From Candidatus Ribeiella danica (GTDB lineage: Bacteria > Chloroflexota > Chloroflexia > Chloroflexales > Roseiflexaceae), in the NCBI GenBank assembly GCA_016717335.1, contig JADKFS010000001.1:2976001-3040000 (forward strand): a stretch of 64,000 nucleotides of DNA, given 5' to 3'. The first letter of the stretch is position 1. Each line of letters opens with the position of its first letter. This document shows, piece after piece, positions 16,890-25,268 of the stretch. The notes below the pieces were generated by a model that worked only from the letters and a program-made list of their open reading frames with translations, ran no database searches and was not told the DNA's origin. The position numbers and the translations under genes were made by a program.

Positions 16890-18242
16890 CTACGCCGCCT
16901 TTGGCTCGGCGCGGGGCGCCTGCCGGAGCAGCAGCAGCCCAGCCGAGCCGGCCACCAGCGACGCGAGCAGGATCGCGAGCTTGGCGGCCGCCAGGTTGCC
17001 GGGGCTATCGAACGCCAGCGCGGCGATGAACAGCGACATCGTGAAGCCGATGCCGGCCAGGACGCCCGTGCCCAACATGTGCCGCCACATCACGCCCTCG
17101 GGCAGGTCGGCGATGCCGAAGCGAGTGGCGAGCCAGCAGGCCCCGAGCAGCCCGATCGGCTTGCCCAGCGTCAGCCCGAGCACGACCCCGAGCACCACCG
17201 GCAGCGACTCGCCGCCCAGGCTGTTGGGTGCGACGGCGACACCGGCGTTGGCGAGCGCGAAGACCGGCATGATCAGCAGCGAGACCCAGCCGTGCAGCGA
17301 GTGCTCGATCTTCTGCAGCGGCGCCAGCACCTGCTCGCAGGCCTCCTCCAGCTCGATCACCGCGCTCTGCTGCGCCTCGTCGGTCAGCATCCGGGTCGAC
17401 TCCTCGTCGCTCTGCTCGAAGTGGTGCAGGATCGAGCGCGCGCGATTCAAGAACGTCGGCGCGTCGATCCGGTTGCGCGCCGGGATCGTCAGCGCCACGA
17501 GCACCCCGGCGATCGTCGCGTGCACGCCCGACTCGAGGAAGGCCAGCCAGACGACCGCGCCAAGCATGGCGTAGACCAGCGGGCTGCGGATGCCGAAGAT
17601 GTTCGCCAGCGCGAGGGCGACCAGCACGGCCAGCCCGACGCCGAGCGCGGCCAGGTTCACCCCGCCTGAGTAGAACAGGGCGATCACGAGCACCGCGATC
17701 AGGTCGTCGACGATCGCGACCGCCGTGAGGAAGATCTTCAGCCCAAACGGCACGCGGCTGCCGAGCAGCGCCATGCAGCCCAGCGCGAACGCGATATCGG
17801 TGGCCATCGGCACCGCCCAGCCGCGCCCGCCGATCCCGCCGAGGTTCAGCGATATGTAGATCCCGGCCGGCACCAGCACGCCGCCGATCGCCGCGACGAT
17901 CGGCAGCGCCGCCGCGCGCGGGCTGGACAGCTCGCCGACCAGAATCTCGCGCTTGATCTCCAGGCCCACCAGGAAGAAGAAGATCGCCATCAGGCCGTCG
18001 TTGATCCAGTGCAGCACCGTCTCTCTCAGCTCGAACGGCCCCGCGACGAGCCCCACCTTCGCGTCGAGCAGCCCCGCGTAGCCACCGGCCAGTGGCGAGT
18101 TGGCGATCAGCAGGGCGATCACAGTCATGGCCAGCAGGATCAGGCCGCTGGACTGCTCCTGCTGGATGAACTCCTGCATCGGCCGCAGGACCCGGGCGAT
18201 CGACGTCGTGCTCCAGTGCGTCGCGAAAAATGGCTGCTTCAT
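16890..18242 (-). CDS. nhaA: Na+/H+ antiporter NhaA
   Basis: 450 aa, about 12 membrane segments. NhaA expels sodium in exchange for protons. Key residues are present: ATDIAFALG with the aspartate of TM4 and AVAIVDDLIAVL with the double aspartate of TM5. The N-terminal Q(E)QSSGLILLAMTVIALLIAN and the C-terminal GIGFTMSLFIAALAFDS match the family. A hydrophilic loop of about 40 residues in the middle (SDEESTRMLTDEAQQSAVIE) is longer than in E. coli NhaA. Start ATG follows GGAGAGGTGAGCGC. Confidence 0.96.
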   Translation of the reverse strand: MKQPFFATHWSTTSIARVLRPMQEFIQQEQSSGLILLAMTVIALLIANSPLAGGYAGLLDAKVGLVAGPFELRETVLHWINDGLMAIFFFLVGLEIKREILVGELSSPRAAALPIVAAIGGVLVPAGIYISLNLGGIGGRGWAVPMATDIAFALGCMALLGSRVPFGLKIFLTAVAIVDDLIAVLVIALFYSGGVNLAALGVGLAVLVALALANIFGIRSPLVYAMLGAVVWLAFLESGVHATIAGVLVALTIPARNRIDAPTFLNRARSILHHFEQSDEESTRMLTDEAQQSAVIELEEACEQVLAPLQKIEHSLHGWVSLLIMPVFALANAGVAVAPNSLGGESLPVVLGVVLGLTLGKPIGLLGACWLATRFGIADLPEGVMWRHMLGTGVLAGIGFTMSLFIAALAFDSPGNLAAAKLAILLASLVAGSAGLLLLRQAPRAEPKAA

Positions 18243-18261
18243 GCGCTCACCTCTCCATCTC

Positions 18262-18352
18262 CTTTTTACAGTTGGGGAGGCACCCCTCCACGCTTCCCCA
18301 AGAGAGGTCTAGGGGGCGGCTTCGCCGTCCCCTGGACCCCCACCACAAACTG
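18262..18352. repeat. Dispersed repeat, family R2 copy 2
   Basis: GTTGGGGAGGCACCCCTCC, then AGAGGTCTAGGGGGCGGC-TTC-GCCGTCCCC and GGACCCCCACCAC. Same parts as 165-228. Confidence 0.65.
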
Positions 18353-18456
18353 CAGCACCCGCAACAACCATATCAAACTCAAAATCAAACACAAAAAGGA
18401 GGCAGCACATACCCCTGTGCCAGCCTCCACCTTGCTCGGCTACCGGGGCCGAGACC

Positions 18457-18556
18457 CTCTTCAGTTGTATAGCGCGCTGCGCTGAAAACGAACGTTTGGA
18501 TGAGGTTTTGGGCAGAGCTTCGCTCTCCCCAAGCCCCTCCCTTTAGCTATTGATCG
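18457..18556. repeat. Dispersed repeat, family R3 copy 2
   Basis: TGTATAGCGCGCTGCGCTGA, AACGTTTGGATGAGG, hairpin GGGCAGAGCTTCGCTCTCCC, then AAGCCCCTCCCTTTAGCTAT, ending just after the cysS-like stop on that strand. Shares order and edges with 6135-6215. Confidence 0.65.
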
Positions 18557-18562
18557 CCGTGC

Positions 18563-19774
18563 CTACGCGGCCTGCTTGGCCACCCACAGCCCCATCACGC
18601 CGGCCATCTCGCGCAGCGCCGCCTGGGCCGCCCGCACGTCCTGCCCGCTCGCCGAGCCGGCCAGGACGTCGCTGGACAGGCTCTCGATCAGCTCCAGCGC
18701 GCGGCCCATCTGCAGGTCGTCGTCGAGCGCGGCGAAGTACGCGGCCCGCACTTCCGAGGCATCCAGCGCCGCTGGCGCCGCGCCGCTCGGGGCCGTCAGC
18801 GCCTCGCGCAGCCGCCCGATCTTTGCCTCGGCCGCGGCGACGCCGTCGTGCTCGTAGTGAAAGTCGTCGCGGTAGGGGAACGAGGCCAGGTACCAGCGCA
18901 GCGCGTCGGCGCTGTGCTGCTGCAGCGCGTCGCGCACGAAGACCATGTTGCCGAGCGACTTGCTCATCTTCTCGCCGCTCAGGTAGGCCATGCCGCCGTG
19001 CACCCAGAACTGCGCGAACGGCCGCTTGCCCGTCACCGGCTCGGTCTGAGCGATCTCCGAGGGGTGGTGCGGGAAGATCAGGTCGCGCCCGCCGCCGTGG
19101 ATGTCGATCTGCTCGCCCAGGTAGCGCGTCGACATCGCCGTGCACTCGATATGCCAGCCCGGCCGGCCGAGGCCCCACGGGCTCTCCCAGGTCGGCTCGC
19201 CGGGCGCGGCGGCCTGCCACAGCACGAAGTCGAGCGGGTCGTCCTTGTTAGGGTCGGCCGGGTCGTTCCCGCGCTCGTTGGCGATCTCCAGCAGCTCGGC
19301 GTAGCCAAGCCGCGTCATCGCGCCATAGCCCGGGTCGGTCTTGATGCTGAAGTAGACGCTGCCGTTGCGCGCGTAGGCGTGGCCCAGCTCGATCAGCCGC
19401 GTGATGATCGCGAGCATGCGGTCGATCTCGCCGGACGCCTTGGGGAAGTAGGTCGGCGCGATCAAATTCAGCCCGCGGCAGTCGGCCACGAACTGCTCGG
19501 TCTCGCGGCGCGCCAGCGCATCCCAGGCCACGCCGTCGCGGGCGGCGCGCTCGAACAGCGGCGTGTCGACATCGGTGACGTTCTGGCAGTAGCGCACATC
19601 GCCGCCCTGCGAGCGGATGTAGCGGATCAGCACATCGAAGACCAGGAAGGTGTGCGCGTGGCCGACGTGAGTCGTATCGTATGGCGTGACGCCGCAAACA
19701 TACAGGGTCAGCGGGCGATCCCTGGGGATGTCGAGCGTCGCCTTCTGTGCCCGGAGCGTGTCAAATAGTTGCAT
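18563..19774 (-). CDS. cysS: Cysteinyl-tRNA synthetase-like class I synthetase (CysS or MshC type)
   Basis: 403 aa. The HIGH-type motif is TPYDTTHVGHAHT and the second signature is KMSKS in SGEKMSKSLGN. Zinc ligands are visible: Cys in LYVCGVTPYD, Cys in GWHIECTAMS, and HIS in LIFPHHPSEIAQTE. The protein stops soon after the helical bundle, at about 400 aa, shorter than typical CysS (about 460-480) which has an anticodon-binding end. A short form is also seen in the paralogue MshC (mycothiol ligase). No second copy is in this window, so CysRS is my first choice; the end domain should be checked. Its start overlaps the SpoIIE gene end by 14 bases. Confidence 0.85.
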   Translation of the reverse strand: MQLFDTLRAQKATLDIPRDRPLTLYVCGVTPYDTTHVGHAHTFLVFDVLIRYIRSQGGDVRYCQNVTDVDTPLFERAARDGVAWDALARRETEQFVADCRGLNLIAPTYFPKASGEIDRMLAIITRLIELGHAYARNGSVYFSIKTDPGYGAMTRLGYAELLEIANERGNDPADPNKDDPLDFVLWQAAAPGEPTWESPWGLGRPGWHIECTAMSTRYLGEQIDIHGGGRDLIFPHHPSEIAQTEPVTGKRPFAQFWVHGGMAYLSGEKMSKSLGNMVFVRDALQQHSADALRWYLASFPYRDDFHYEHDGVAAAEAKIGRLREALTAPSGAAPAALDASEVRAAYFAALDDDLQMGRALELIESLSSDVLAGSASGQDVRAAQAALREMAGVMGLWVAKQAA

Positions 19775-21692
19775 ACGTGATTGATTGGTCCTCCTCTATC
19801 ACCGCGTTCTCAGAGGCGACGGCAGGGCGGACCGCGACAATCGTGATGTCGTCATGCTGCTCCGCTTCGCCCATGTGCTTCTGGACTCGATCGAGCACCA
19901 GCTCCACCATATCGCGCACATTGCCGGGCTGCGCCTGGGCAATCGTCTGCTCGAGCTGCTCGAAGCCGAACAGCTCGCCGTGCGGGTCGTGCGCCTCGAC
20001 CACGCCGTCGCTGAGCAGCAGCAGCGAGTCGCCCGGCTCGTAGGGCACGGTCAGCTCCTGGTAGATCGCGCCGGCGAACGAGCCGAGCGGCAGGCCGCCC
20101 ACCTCGATAAAGTGGCTGCCGCTCGCGCTGACCAGCACCGGGGCGATCATGCCGGCGTTCGCGACGCGCAGCGTGCGCGAGCGCGGGTCGATCACCACGA
20201 ACAGCAGGGCCGCGTTCATGTGGTTGGCGCGCAGGCGCGGGGCCAGCAGGTTGTTCAGCGCGGTCAGCACCTGGGCCGGGTGCTCGACTTGGCGGCCCTG
20301 GGTCTCGACCGCGCTCGACGTCAGGGCCATCAGCAGCGCGGCGCCCACGCCCTTGCCGGAGATGTCGCCGATCGCGATCGCGGCGCGCCCCTCGGACATA
20401 GCCAGGTACGAGTAGAAGTCGCCGCCGACCTCGTAGGCCGGGATCGAGCGGGCGTAGACCGCAATCTCGTCGCCGTTCCAGGGCGGCCGATCGGGCAGCA
20501 GGCCGATCTGAATATCGCGCGCGAGCAGCATCGCGCGGCGCAGGCGATCGTTGCGCCGCTCGATCTCGACCAGCGACTGCTGGAGGTGCTCGGCCATCTG
20601 GTTGAACGTGTGCGCCAGCTCGCCCATCTCGTCGTTGCCGAGCGACTCGATCCGGTAGTCGAGCTGGCCGGCGCCGAGCGCGGTGGCGCCGGTGCGCAGC
20701 GCCGCGAGCGGGCGGAGGAAGTGCTGCGCCTGGCGGAAGGCCCACATCAGCGCGAGCGCGCCGACCAGGATGACCAGCAGCGCCAGGATCAGGATGCTGT
20801 TGCGCACGCTCGCGAATGCGGTGGCCGAGGGCTGCTCGACCACCACCGACCAGCCGGTCTGGTCGGCCTTCACGATCACGGGCACCAGCGCGCCGATCAC
20901 ATCCTGGCCGCGCGCGCCAGAGTACTGCTCGGTGCCGGCGGGCGCGATCAGCAGGCGGTGCAGCTCGCGCGGCGGCTTGAAGTCCGGCCGGCCGTCGTCG
21001 AGCAGCAGCTGGCCGTTGCTCGTCTGGACCAGGTAGGGGTAGCTCTTCGAGTTCGAGATCGAGATCAGCAGCTCCTGCGCGATCGTCTCGGCGCTCAGCT
21101 CGGCCCGCAGCGCGCCGACGACATTGTTCGCGTCGTTGCGGATCGGCATCGTGATCGTGAAGGAGCGCAGCCCGTCGGGCCGGCGGACGATCGGGGTGTA
21201 GGTGGTGGCCCCTTCGTGCAGCGCGCGCTGGACAAGCGGGTCGGCGCCGCGGTTCAGCAGCTCATCCTCGCGGATCGTGAGCAGCTTGACCATGCGCAGG
21301 CGCTCGACGCCCTGGCCGTCCATCACCGAAAGGTCGACCACGCTGGGGTAGTTGCGATCCACCACCTCGCGCGCGAGGCTGGCGAGCTGGGCGGAGGTGA
21401 CCGGGCGGACCTTCAGCGCGAAGCGCTCGAGCTCGGAGTGCAGATCGTCCACGTAGCGCGAGATATCGCGCTCGACGCGGTTCGCGAGATCCTTCTGGTC
21501 GTTGTAGACGCTGCTCTGCTGGGCGCTGGCGTTGATGAACAGCAGCAGCGCGCCGACCAGCAGCAGCGGCAAGGTCGAGGAGATCAGAAAGGACCAGCGC
21601 AGCCGGCTAGCGATACTGGTGCGAGCGCCGCCTTCGGCGGAATCGTCTGTTTCTGGCGGCACAAGCAGCCAGCGCAAGGACGGACGGCCCAT
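19761..21692 (-). CDS. Membrane PP2C/SpoIIE-type serine phosphatase with sensor and HAMP domains
   Basis: 643 aa. An N-terminal membrane helix (about 28-50), an extracytoplasmic sensor region (Cache-like, about 55-320), a second helix ILILALLVILVGALALMWAF, a HAMP linker with RPLAALRTGATALGAGQL, then a SpoIIE phosphatase domain with YEVGGDFYSYL, AIAIGDISGKGVGAALLMA and GDSLLLLSDGVVEAHDP, which carry the metal-binding aspartates. Such proteins dephosphorylate anti-sigma factor antagonists. An earlier ATG at about 21743 overlaps the -10 box, so the start at MGRPSLRW (21692) was chosen. The anti-sigma partners are not in the window. Confidence 0.92.
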   Translation of the reverse strand: MGRPSLRWLLVPPETDDSAEGGARTSIASRLRWSFLISSTLPLLLVGALLLFINASAQQSSVYNDQKDLANRVERDISRYVDDLHSELERFALKVRPVTSAQLASLAREVVDRNYPSVVDLSVMDGQGVERLRMVKLLTIREDELLNRGADPLVQRALHEGATTYTPIVRRPDGLRSFTITMPIRNDANNVVGALRAELSAETIAQELLISISNSKSYPYLVQTSNGQLLLDDGRPDFKPPRELHRLLIAPAGTEQYSGARGQDVIGALVPVIVKADQTGWSVVVEQPSATAFASVRNSILILALLVILVGALALMWAFRQAQHFLRPLAALRTGATALGAGQLDYRIESLGNDEMGELAHTFNQMAEHLQQSLVEIERRNDRLRRAMLLARDIQIGLLPDRPPWNGDEIAVYARSIPAYEVGGDFYSYLAMSEGRAAIAIGDISGKGVGAALLMALTSSAVETQGRQVEHPAQVLTALNNLLAPRLRANHMNAALLFVVIDPRSRTLRVANAGMIAPVLVSASGSHFIEVGGLPLGSFAGAIYQELTVPYEPGDSLLLLSDGVVEAHDPHGELFGFEQLEQTIAQAQPGNVRDMVELVLDRVQKHMGEAEQHDDITIVAVRPAVASENAVIEEDQSITYATI

Positions 21693-21743
21693 TGACAGCT
21701 CTTTGAGACTGGGCGACCACAAACCACACTCAAACGGGCTCAT

Positions 21744-21752
21744 ATTATAGCA
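21744..21752 (-). promoter_or_regulatory. Extended -10 promoter for the SpoIIE phosphatase gene
   Basis: TGC-TATAAT on the minus strand, with TATAAT at 21744-21749; the start is expected near 21737, about 45 bases before the ATG. The -35 region is weak. Several other genes here share the TGN-TATAAT layout. Confidence 0.65.
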
Positions 21753-21829
21753 CAAAGTCTCTGCGGGTGGGGCCTTGCTGCACATGTTTGTGCTTTTATC
21801 TCTGCGCGGGGCGCCCCGCAACCCCCTTT

Positions 21830-22200
21830 TTTGGGGCGCTGTTGCAGGTTGCAGATTGCGGCGAGCGCTTGTTGATACCAGGGGCCCATGCCCGGCACCA
21901 TTCCGAAGGGCCGGGTTGTATTCCGCCGCGTCTGGATTCAGCCGGGCATACACGTCAAACATTGCGAACGAGGCTGCTTTCTTTTTGGGGTCCAGGGGCG
22001 AAGCCCCGGCCGGGGGGCGGTGGGGGTGACGGCCCACCCCCACCGCGGGGGCACGGGGGGCGCGCAGCCCTGTGCGGGCTGCCACACGCGGGGGCATGGG
22101 GGCGCGCAGCCCGCGGGGGCAGGGGGCGCGCAGCCCTCCGTACAAGCTATGGGGGCGCGCAGCCCACGGGGGCAGGGGGCGCGCAGCCCCCGACCGCACC
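21830..22200 (+). repeat. GC-rich dispersed module R1 copy
   Basis: CCGGGTTGTATTCCGCCGCG, CAGCCGGGCATACACGTCAA, TTTTTGGGGTCCAGGGGCGA, GGCGGTGGGGGTGACGGCCC palindrome, then several GGGGGCGCGCAGCC pieces. Together with the preceding 130 bases and following 160 bases it fills the 670-base gap between the SpoIIE gene and the next gene; no coding frame with family features. Confidence 0.75.
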
Positions 22201-22363
22201 GCAGGTAACTAATCTTTACCCCACGTTGTCACATCGCAAACCACACCGCCGCAGGCGATGATATAGTCAAGCCTGCGGGCGCGCAGGCCCGCGCCAGCGC
22301 CAGCTGCCGCGAGAGATTGGCTCACCGCGATCCGCCCGGCGCCAAGAAAGCGATGGTGATCCT

Positions 22364-23230
22364 ATGGAGCACAACGGCCAGCCCACACCGGAGCTACCGC
22401 CGATCTACATCATCTCGGGTGGGGCCGGCGCGCTCGGCAAGCACGTCGCGCGCATCGCCCTCTCGCAGTTCCCCGGCAGCAACCCGCAGGTCATTGCCAT
22501 CCCGCAGGTGCGCAGCGTCGAGCAGCTGGCCGAGGCAGTCGCGCAGGTGGCGGCCCGCGGCGGCGCGATCATCCACACGATGGTCGACCCGCACATGCGC
22601 CAGGAGCTGATCGACCAGGCCCGCGCGCACGCGATCACCACGATCGACACGATCGGCGACCCGCTGGCCCAGATATCGCGGCTGTTCGAGCGCGTGCCGC
22701 TCGGCCAGCCCGGGCTCTACCAGGGCGAGTACGAGTCCTACCTCGACCGCATCCACGCGATCGAGTACACTGTCGACCACGACGACGGCCGCAACCCGCA
22801 CGAGCTGAGCGAGGCCGACGTCGTGCTGACCGGCGTGTCGCGCGTCGGCAAGACCCCGCTGAGCATCTACCTCTCGGTGCTGGGCTGGAAAGTGGCCAAC
22901 ATCCCGCTGGTGCGCGAGGTCCCGCCGCCCAAGGAGCTGTTCCAGATCGACCGGCGCCGCGTGGTCGGGCTGACGATCGACGTCGACACGCTGATGCACC
23001 ACCGGCGCTGGCGCCAGGACTCGTTCGGCTGGACGGCCGGGCGCTCCTACAGCGACCCCGAGTCGCTGTACGATGAGCTGGACGTGTCGCGGAAGGTCTT
23101 CCGCCAGGGCGGCTTCGCCGTGATCAACGTCACCGACAAGCCGATCGAGGAGAGCGCCGACCAGGTGATCGCGCTGATCAGCCGCTACTTCGAGCACAGG
23201 ATCACCACTCGCAACGGCGGCGCCAGCTGA
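22364..23230 (+). CDS. PPDK/PEP-synthase regulatory kinase-phosphorylase-like protein (DUF299)
   Basis: 288 aa. The family phosphorylates and dephosphorylates pyruvate phosphate dikinase or PEP synthase. The P-loop is GVSRVGKTP in ADVVLTGVSRVGKTPLSIY, followed by the family stretch GWKVANIPLVREVPPP and GLTIDVDTLMHHRRWR. The N-terminal half (about 1-140) is the usual helical/sheet part. The target enzyme is not nearby. The ATG at 22364 has only a weak ribosome site. Both flanks are repeat-filled. Confidence 0.88.
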   Translation: MEHNGQPTPELPPIYIISGGAGALGKHVARIALSQFPGSNPQVIAIPQVRSVEQLAEAVAQVAARGGAIIHTMVDPHMRQELIDQARAHAITTIDTIGDPLAQISRLFERVPLGQPGLYQGEYESYLDRIHAIEYTVDHDDGRNPHELSEADVVLTGVSRVGKTPLSIYLSVLGWKVANIPLVREVPPPKELFQIDRRRVVGLTIDVDTLMHHRRWRQDSFGWTAGRSYSDPESLYDELDVSRKVFRQGGFAVINVTDKPIEESADQVIALISRYFEHRITTRNGGAS

Positions 23231-23309
23231 TCCGGTTGGGTGAAGGCACCCCGCCCCCGTACCCTTTCCGGGGTAGGTTTGCTTGTTCATTGCGTCGCAG
23301 TACGCCGGA

Positions 23310-23441
23310 TCACCCCACCCCCTGCCCCCGCCCCTGCCAGGGGCGGCAAGCTGTTCGGCAGTGCGGTTGCGGCGAAGCCGCAACCGCACTGCCGAACCAT
23401 GAAACCCCCTCTCCCGCCGGGAGAGGGGGTAGGGAGTGAGG
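23310..23441. repeat. Cloverleaf hairpin element C
   Basis: Outer arms CACCCCACCCCCTGCCCCCG and GGGGGTAGGGAGTGAGGG. Inside: CCCCTGCC/AGGGGCGG, the central perfect 20-bp stem 23353-23372 with 23378-23397 (starting GTTCGGCAGTGCGGTTG) on the loop CGAAG, and CCCCCTCTCCCG/CGGGAGAGGGGG (23405-23416 with 23418-23429). A complete copy, best for study. Confidence 0.9.
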
Positions 23442-23547
23442 GCCTGCAGCGCATAATTCTGGTATGATGGGGCACGACACTGTGTTGTATGGCCGAGCCG
23501 GCTGAGGCATCAAGAGGCGCTATGGGCGCTTCCGCCAGGGAGAAGCT

Positions 23548-24330
23548 GTGAGCAAACAGCACGCCGCCGATCTGCCAGCCATCCCCGCCCGCCATAGCCG
23601 CGTCGGCCACGCGCTGGTCTACTGGGGGCTGGTGCGCTCGGCGATCTGGTCGCAGTTCGACCGGGTGTGGATCTCGACCGACGGGCCGATCCCGCAGCCG
23701 CACGAGGGGCCGCTGATTATCTACATGAACCACCCCTCGTGGTGGGACGGCTACATGGCGTTCGTGCTGAACCACGTGCTGCTGGGGGGGCGCTTCGAGG
23801 GCTACGCGATGATGGACGAGCAGCAGATCCGGATGTACCGATTCTTCTCGTGGAGCGGGGCCTTCTCGGTGCACCGGCAGGACCCACGCTCGGCCATGCG
23901 CTCGGTGGCCTACGTCGGCCGGCTGCTGGCCGAGCGGCGCGACCGCAGCCTGTACATCTTCCCGCAGGGCGAGATCACGCCAAACGACCGCCGCCCGCTG
24001 GAGGTGTTTTCGGGCGTGGCCCACGTCGTGCGGCGGGCCGGCGGCGCCACGCTCTGGCCGGTGGCGCTGCGCTACGAGTTCCGCGGCGAGCAGCGCCCCG
24101 AGGCCTTCATCAGGGTCGGGCCGGCGCACCACGCCCCCGCCGATTCCGATTCGCGCGCGCTGACCGCCGAGGTTGGCGCACGGCTCACCGCCGCGTGCGA
24201 TGCCCTGCGCGACGAGGTGAACGCCGGCCGGCTGGAGGACTACCGCGTGCTGCTGCGCGGGCGCGCCGGCGTGAACCGCGTGTGGGATTCCGTGCGCGGC
24301 CGTCTGCCCGGGCGCCGGCCCGGCGACTGA
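23548..24330 (+). CDS. Lysophospholipid/1-acylglycerol-3-phosphate acyltransferase family (PlsC)
   Basis: 260 aa. The catalytic NHPSWWD (variant of NHxxxxD) at about residue 62, PQGEITPND as the third motif and VHRQDPRSAM as the second are present. GTG start at 23548 follows AGGGAGAAGCT. Such enzymes add acyl chains to lipid or sugar head groups; in photosynthetic relatives they sometimes lie with carotenoid genes, but here no such neighbour is adjacent. Confidence 0.88.
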   Translation: MSKQHAADLPAIPARHSRVGHALVYWGLVRSAIWSQFDRVWISTDGPIPQPHEGPLIIYMNHPSWWDGYMAFVLNHVLLGGRFEGYAMMDEQQIRMYRFFSWSGAFSVHRQDPRSAMRSVAYVGRLLAERRDRSLYIFPQGEITPNDRRPLEVFSGVAHVVRRAGGATLWPVALRYEFRGEQRPEAFIRVGPAHHAPADSDSRALTAEVGARLTAACDALRDEVNAGRLEDYRVLLRGRAGVNRVWDSVRGRLPGRRPGD

Positions 24331-24349
24331 TGTAGCGACACGCCAACAA

Positions 24350-24428
24350 AATAGATTCACGCCACCGTGAAACGTGAAACGTGAAGCGTGACGTGTGGCC
24401 TGAGTTCACGTTTCACGCTTCACGTTTC
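24350..24428. repeat. Short-word inverted repeat array (CGTGAAA words)
   Basis: CGTGAAACGTGAAACGTGAA then GCGTGACGTG and, in inverse, TTCACGTTTCACGCTTCACG. Fills the gap after the acyltransferase gene. Confidence 0.75.
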
Positions 24429-24462
24429 GTCCAGCGGGATCGCTGTGCAGCGCGTTAGCACA

Positions 24463-24500
24463 TCTGACTACTGACTCCTGCCGACTGCCCACTGCTCTAG
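24463..24500. repeat. Short-word array at the end of the ferritin-like gene
   Basis: CTGACTACTGACTCCTGCCG then ACTGCCCACTGCTCTAG; the TAG of the ferritin-like gene on the other strand is within its edge. Confidence 0.6.
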
Positions 24501-25231
24501 TGCGCGCCATACGCCTGAGCAAACGTGCGCGCGCGGGCAGCCCTGGTGTCGCCGATTGCCGCCTGGTATGAGTCCGGCGAGGGGAAGCTCACCGGCCCGC
24601 GGTAGCCCCCGCCGCCTTTGAGGAACGGCGCCAGTGTAGGCAGCGCGTCGGACACCTGGCGGAAGATCGGCTCCGGCAGCGTCAGGTCGCTCGGCCCGAA
24701 CCCGGCCAGGTGCCGCATGACCATCAGGTGCTGCGCTTCGCTCGCGCCGTGCTGGGCGGCGGTGGCCGCCAGCCTGGGCTGACCGAGCACGGCAAGCTGG
24801 TGAGTGGCCGCCAGGTATGCGCCGGCGAAGGCTGTTTCAGCCTTCAGGGCCGTATCCACGAACACGTCGGCATCCGTAGCCATGCGCTCCGGCAAGTGAA
24901 ACTGCCAGGTCAGCGGCCGGCCGCCCAGCGACTGCAGAATCTGGAGGTGGTGCATCTCGGCATCCATCGCCAGCTTCAGATTCTCGATCGCCTGCTCGCC
25001 GATGTAAAAGGTCGCCCCGGCGATCACCGCGTAGTAGAGCGTCACCGCCAGCGCCTCCGCGGTCGCCGCCAGGTTCACGATCGCCGACACATCGCTCGCC
25101 GCAATCTCCGCGCTGCCGATTCCAAAGACGCCGCCGAAGTTCGCCACAGTGAGCCCGCCGCCCACGCCGACCGCCGTCTTGAGGAAATTGCGCCGCGTGC
25201 GCAACTTCCCATCGCTCTGTTCCTGTGCCAT
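24497..25231 (-). CDS. Tat-exported ferritin-like domain protein
   Basis: 244 aa. A twin-arginine signal is visible (RTRRNFLKTAVGVGGGL) so it is exported folded. The body is a four-helix ferritin-like bundle: ATAEALAVTLYYAVI, LAMDAEMHHLQIL, TALKAETAFAGAYLAAT, and GASEAQHLMVMRH give glutamate and histidine ligand pairs for a di-metal site. The ATG at 25231 follows GGAGAAGAGC. It follows the large catalase by 37 bases, so the two are likely an oxidative-stress or iron-handling pair. Iron storage versus another role is not known. Confidence 0.85.
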   Translation of the reverse strand: MAQEQSDGKLRTRRNFLKTAVGVGGGLTVANFGGVFGIGSAEIAASDVSAIVNLAATAEALAVTLYYAVIAGATFYIGEQAIENLKLAMDAEMHHLQILQSLGGRPLTWQFHLPERMATDADVFVDTALKAETAFAGAYLAATHQLAVLGQPRLAATAAQHGASEAQHLMVMRHLAGFGPSDLTLPEPIFRQVSDALPTLAPFLKGGGGYRGPVSFPSPDSYQAAIGDTRAARARTFAQAYGAH

Positions 25232-25268
25232 GCTCTTCTCCATGCTTTTCATAATTGGCTACTGAAGA

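Larger units (their letters stand above)
18243..18562. other. Spacer with repeats R2 and R3
   Basis: Between divergently placed minus-strand genes nhaA and the cysS-like gene. It holds R2 and R3 repeats, an A-rich patch (CTCAAAATCAAACACAAAAA) and no coding frame with family features. Confidence 0.7.
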
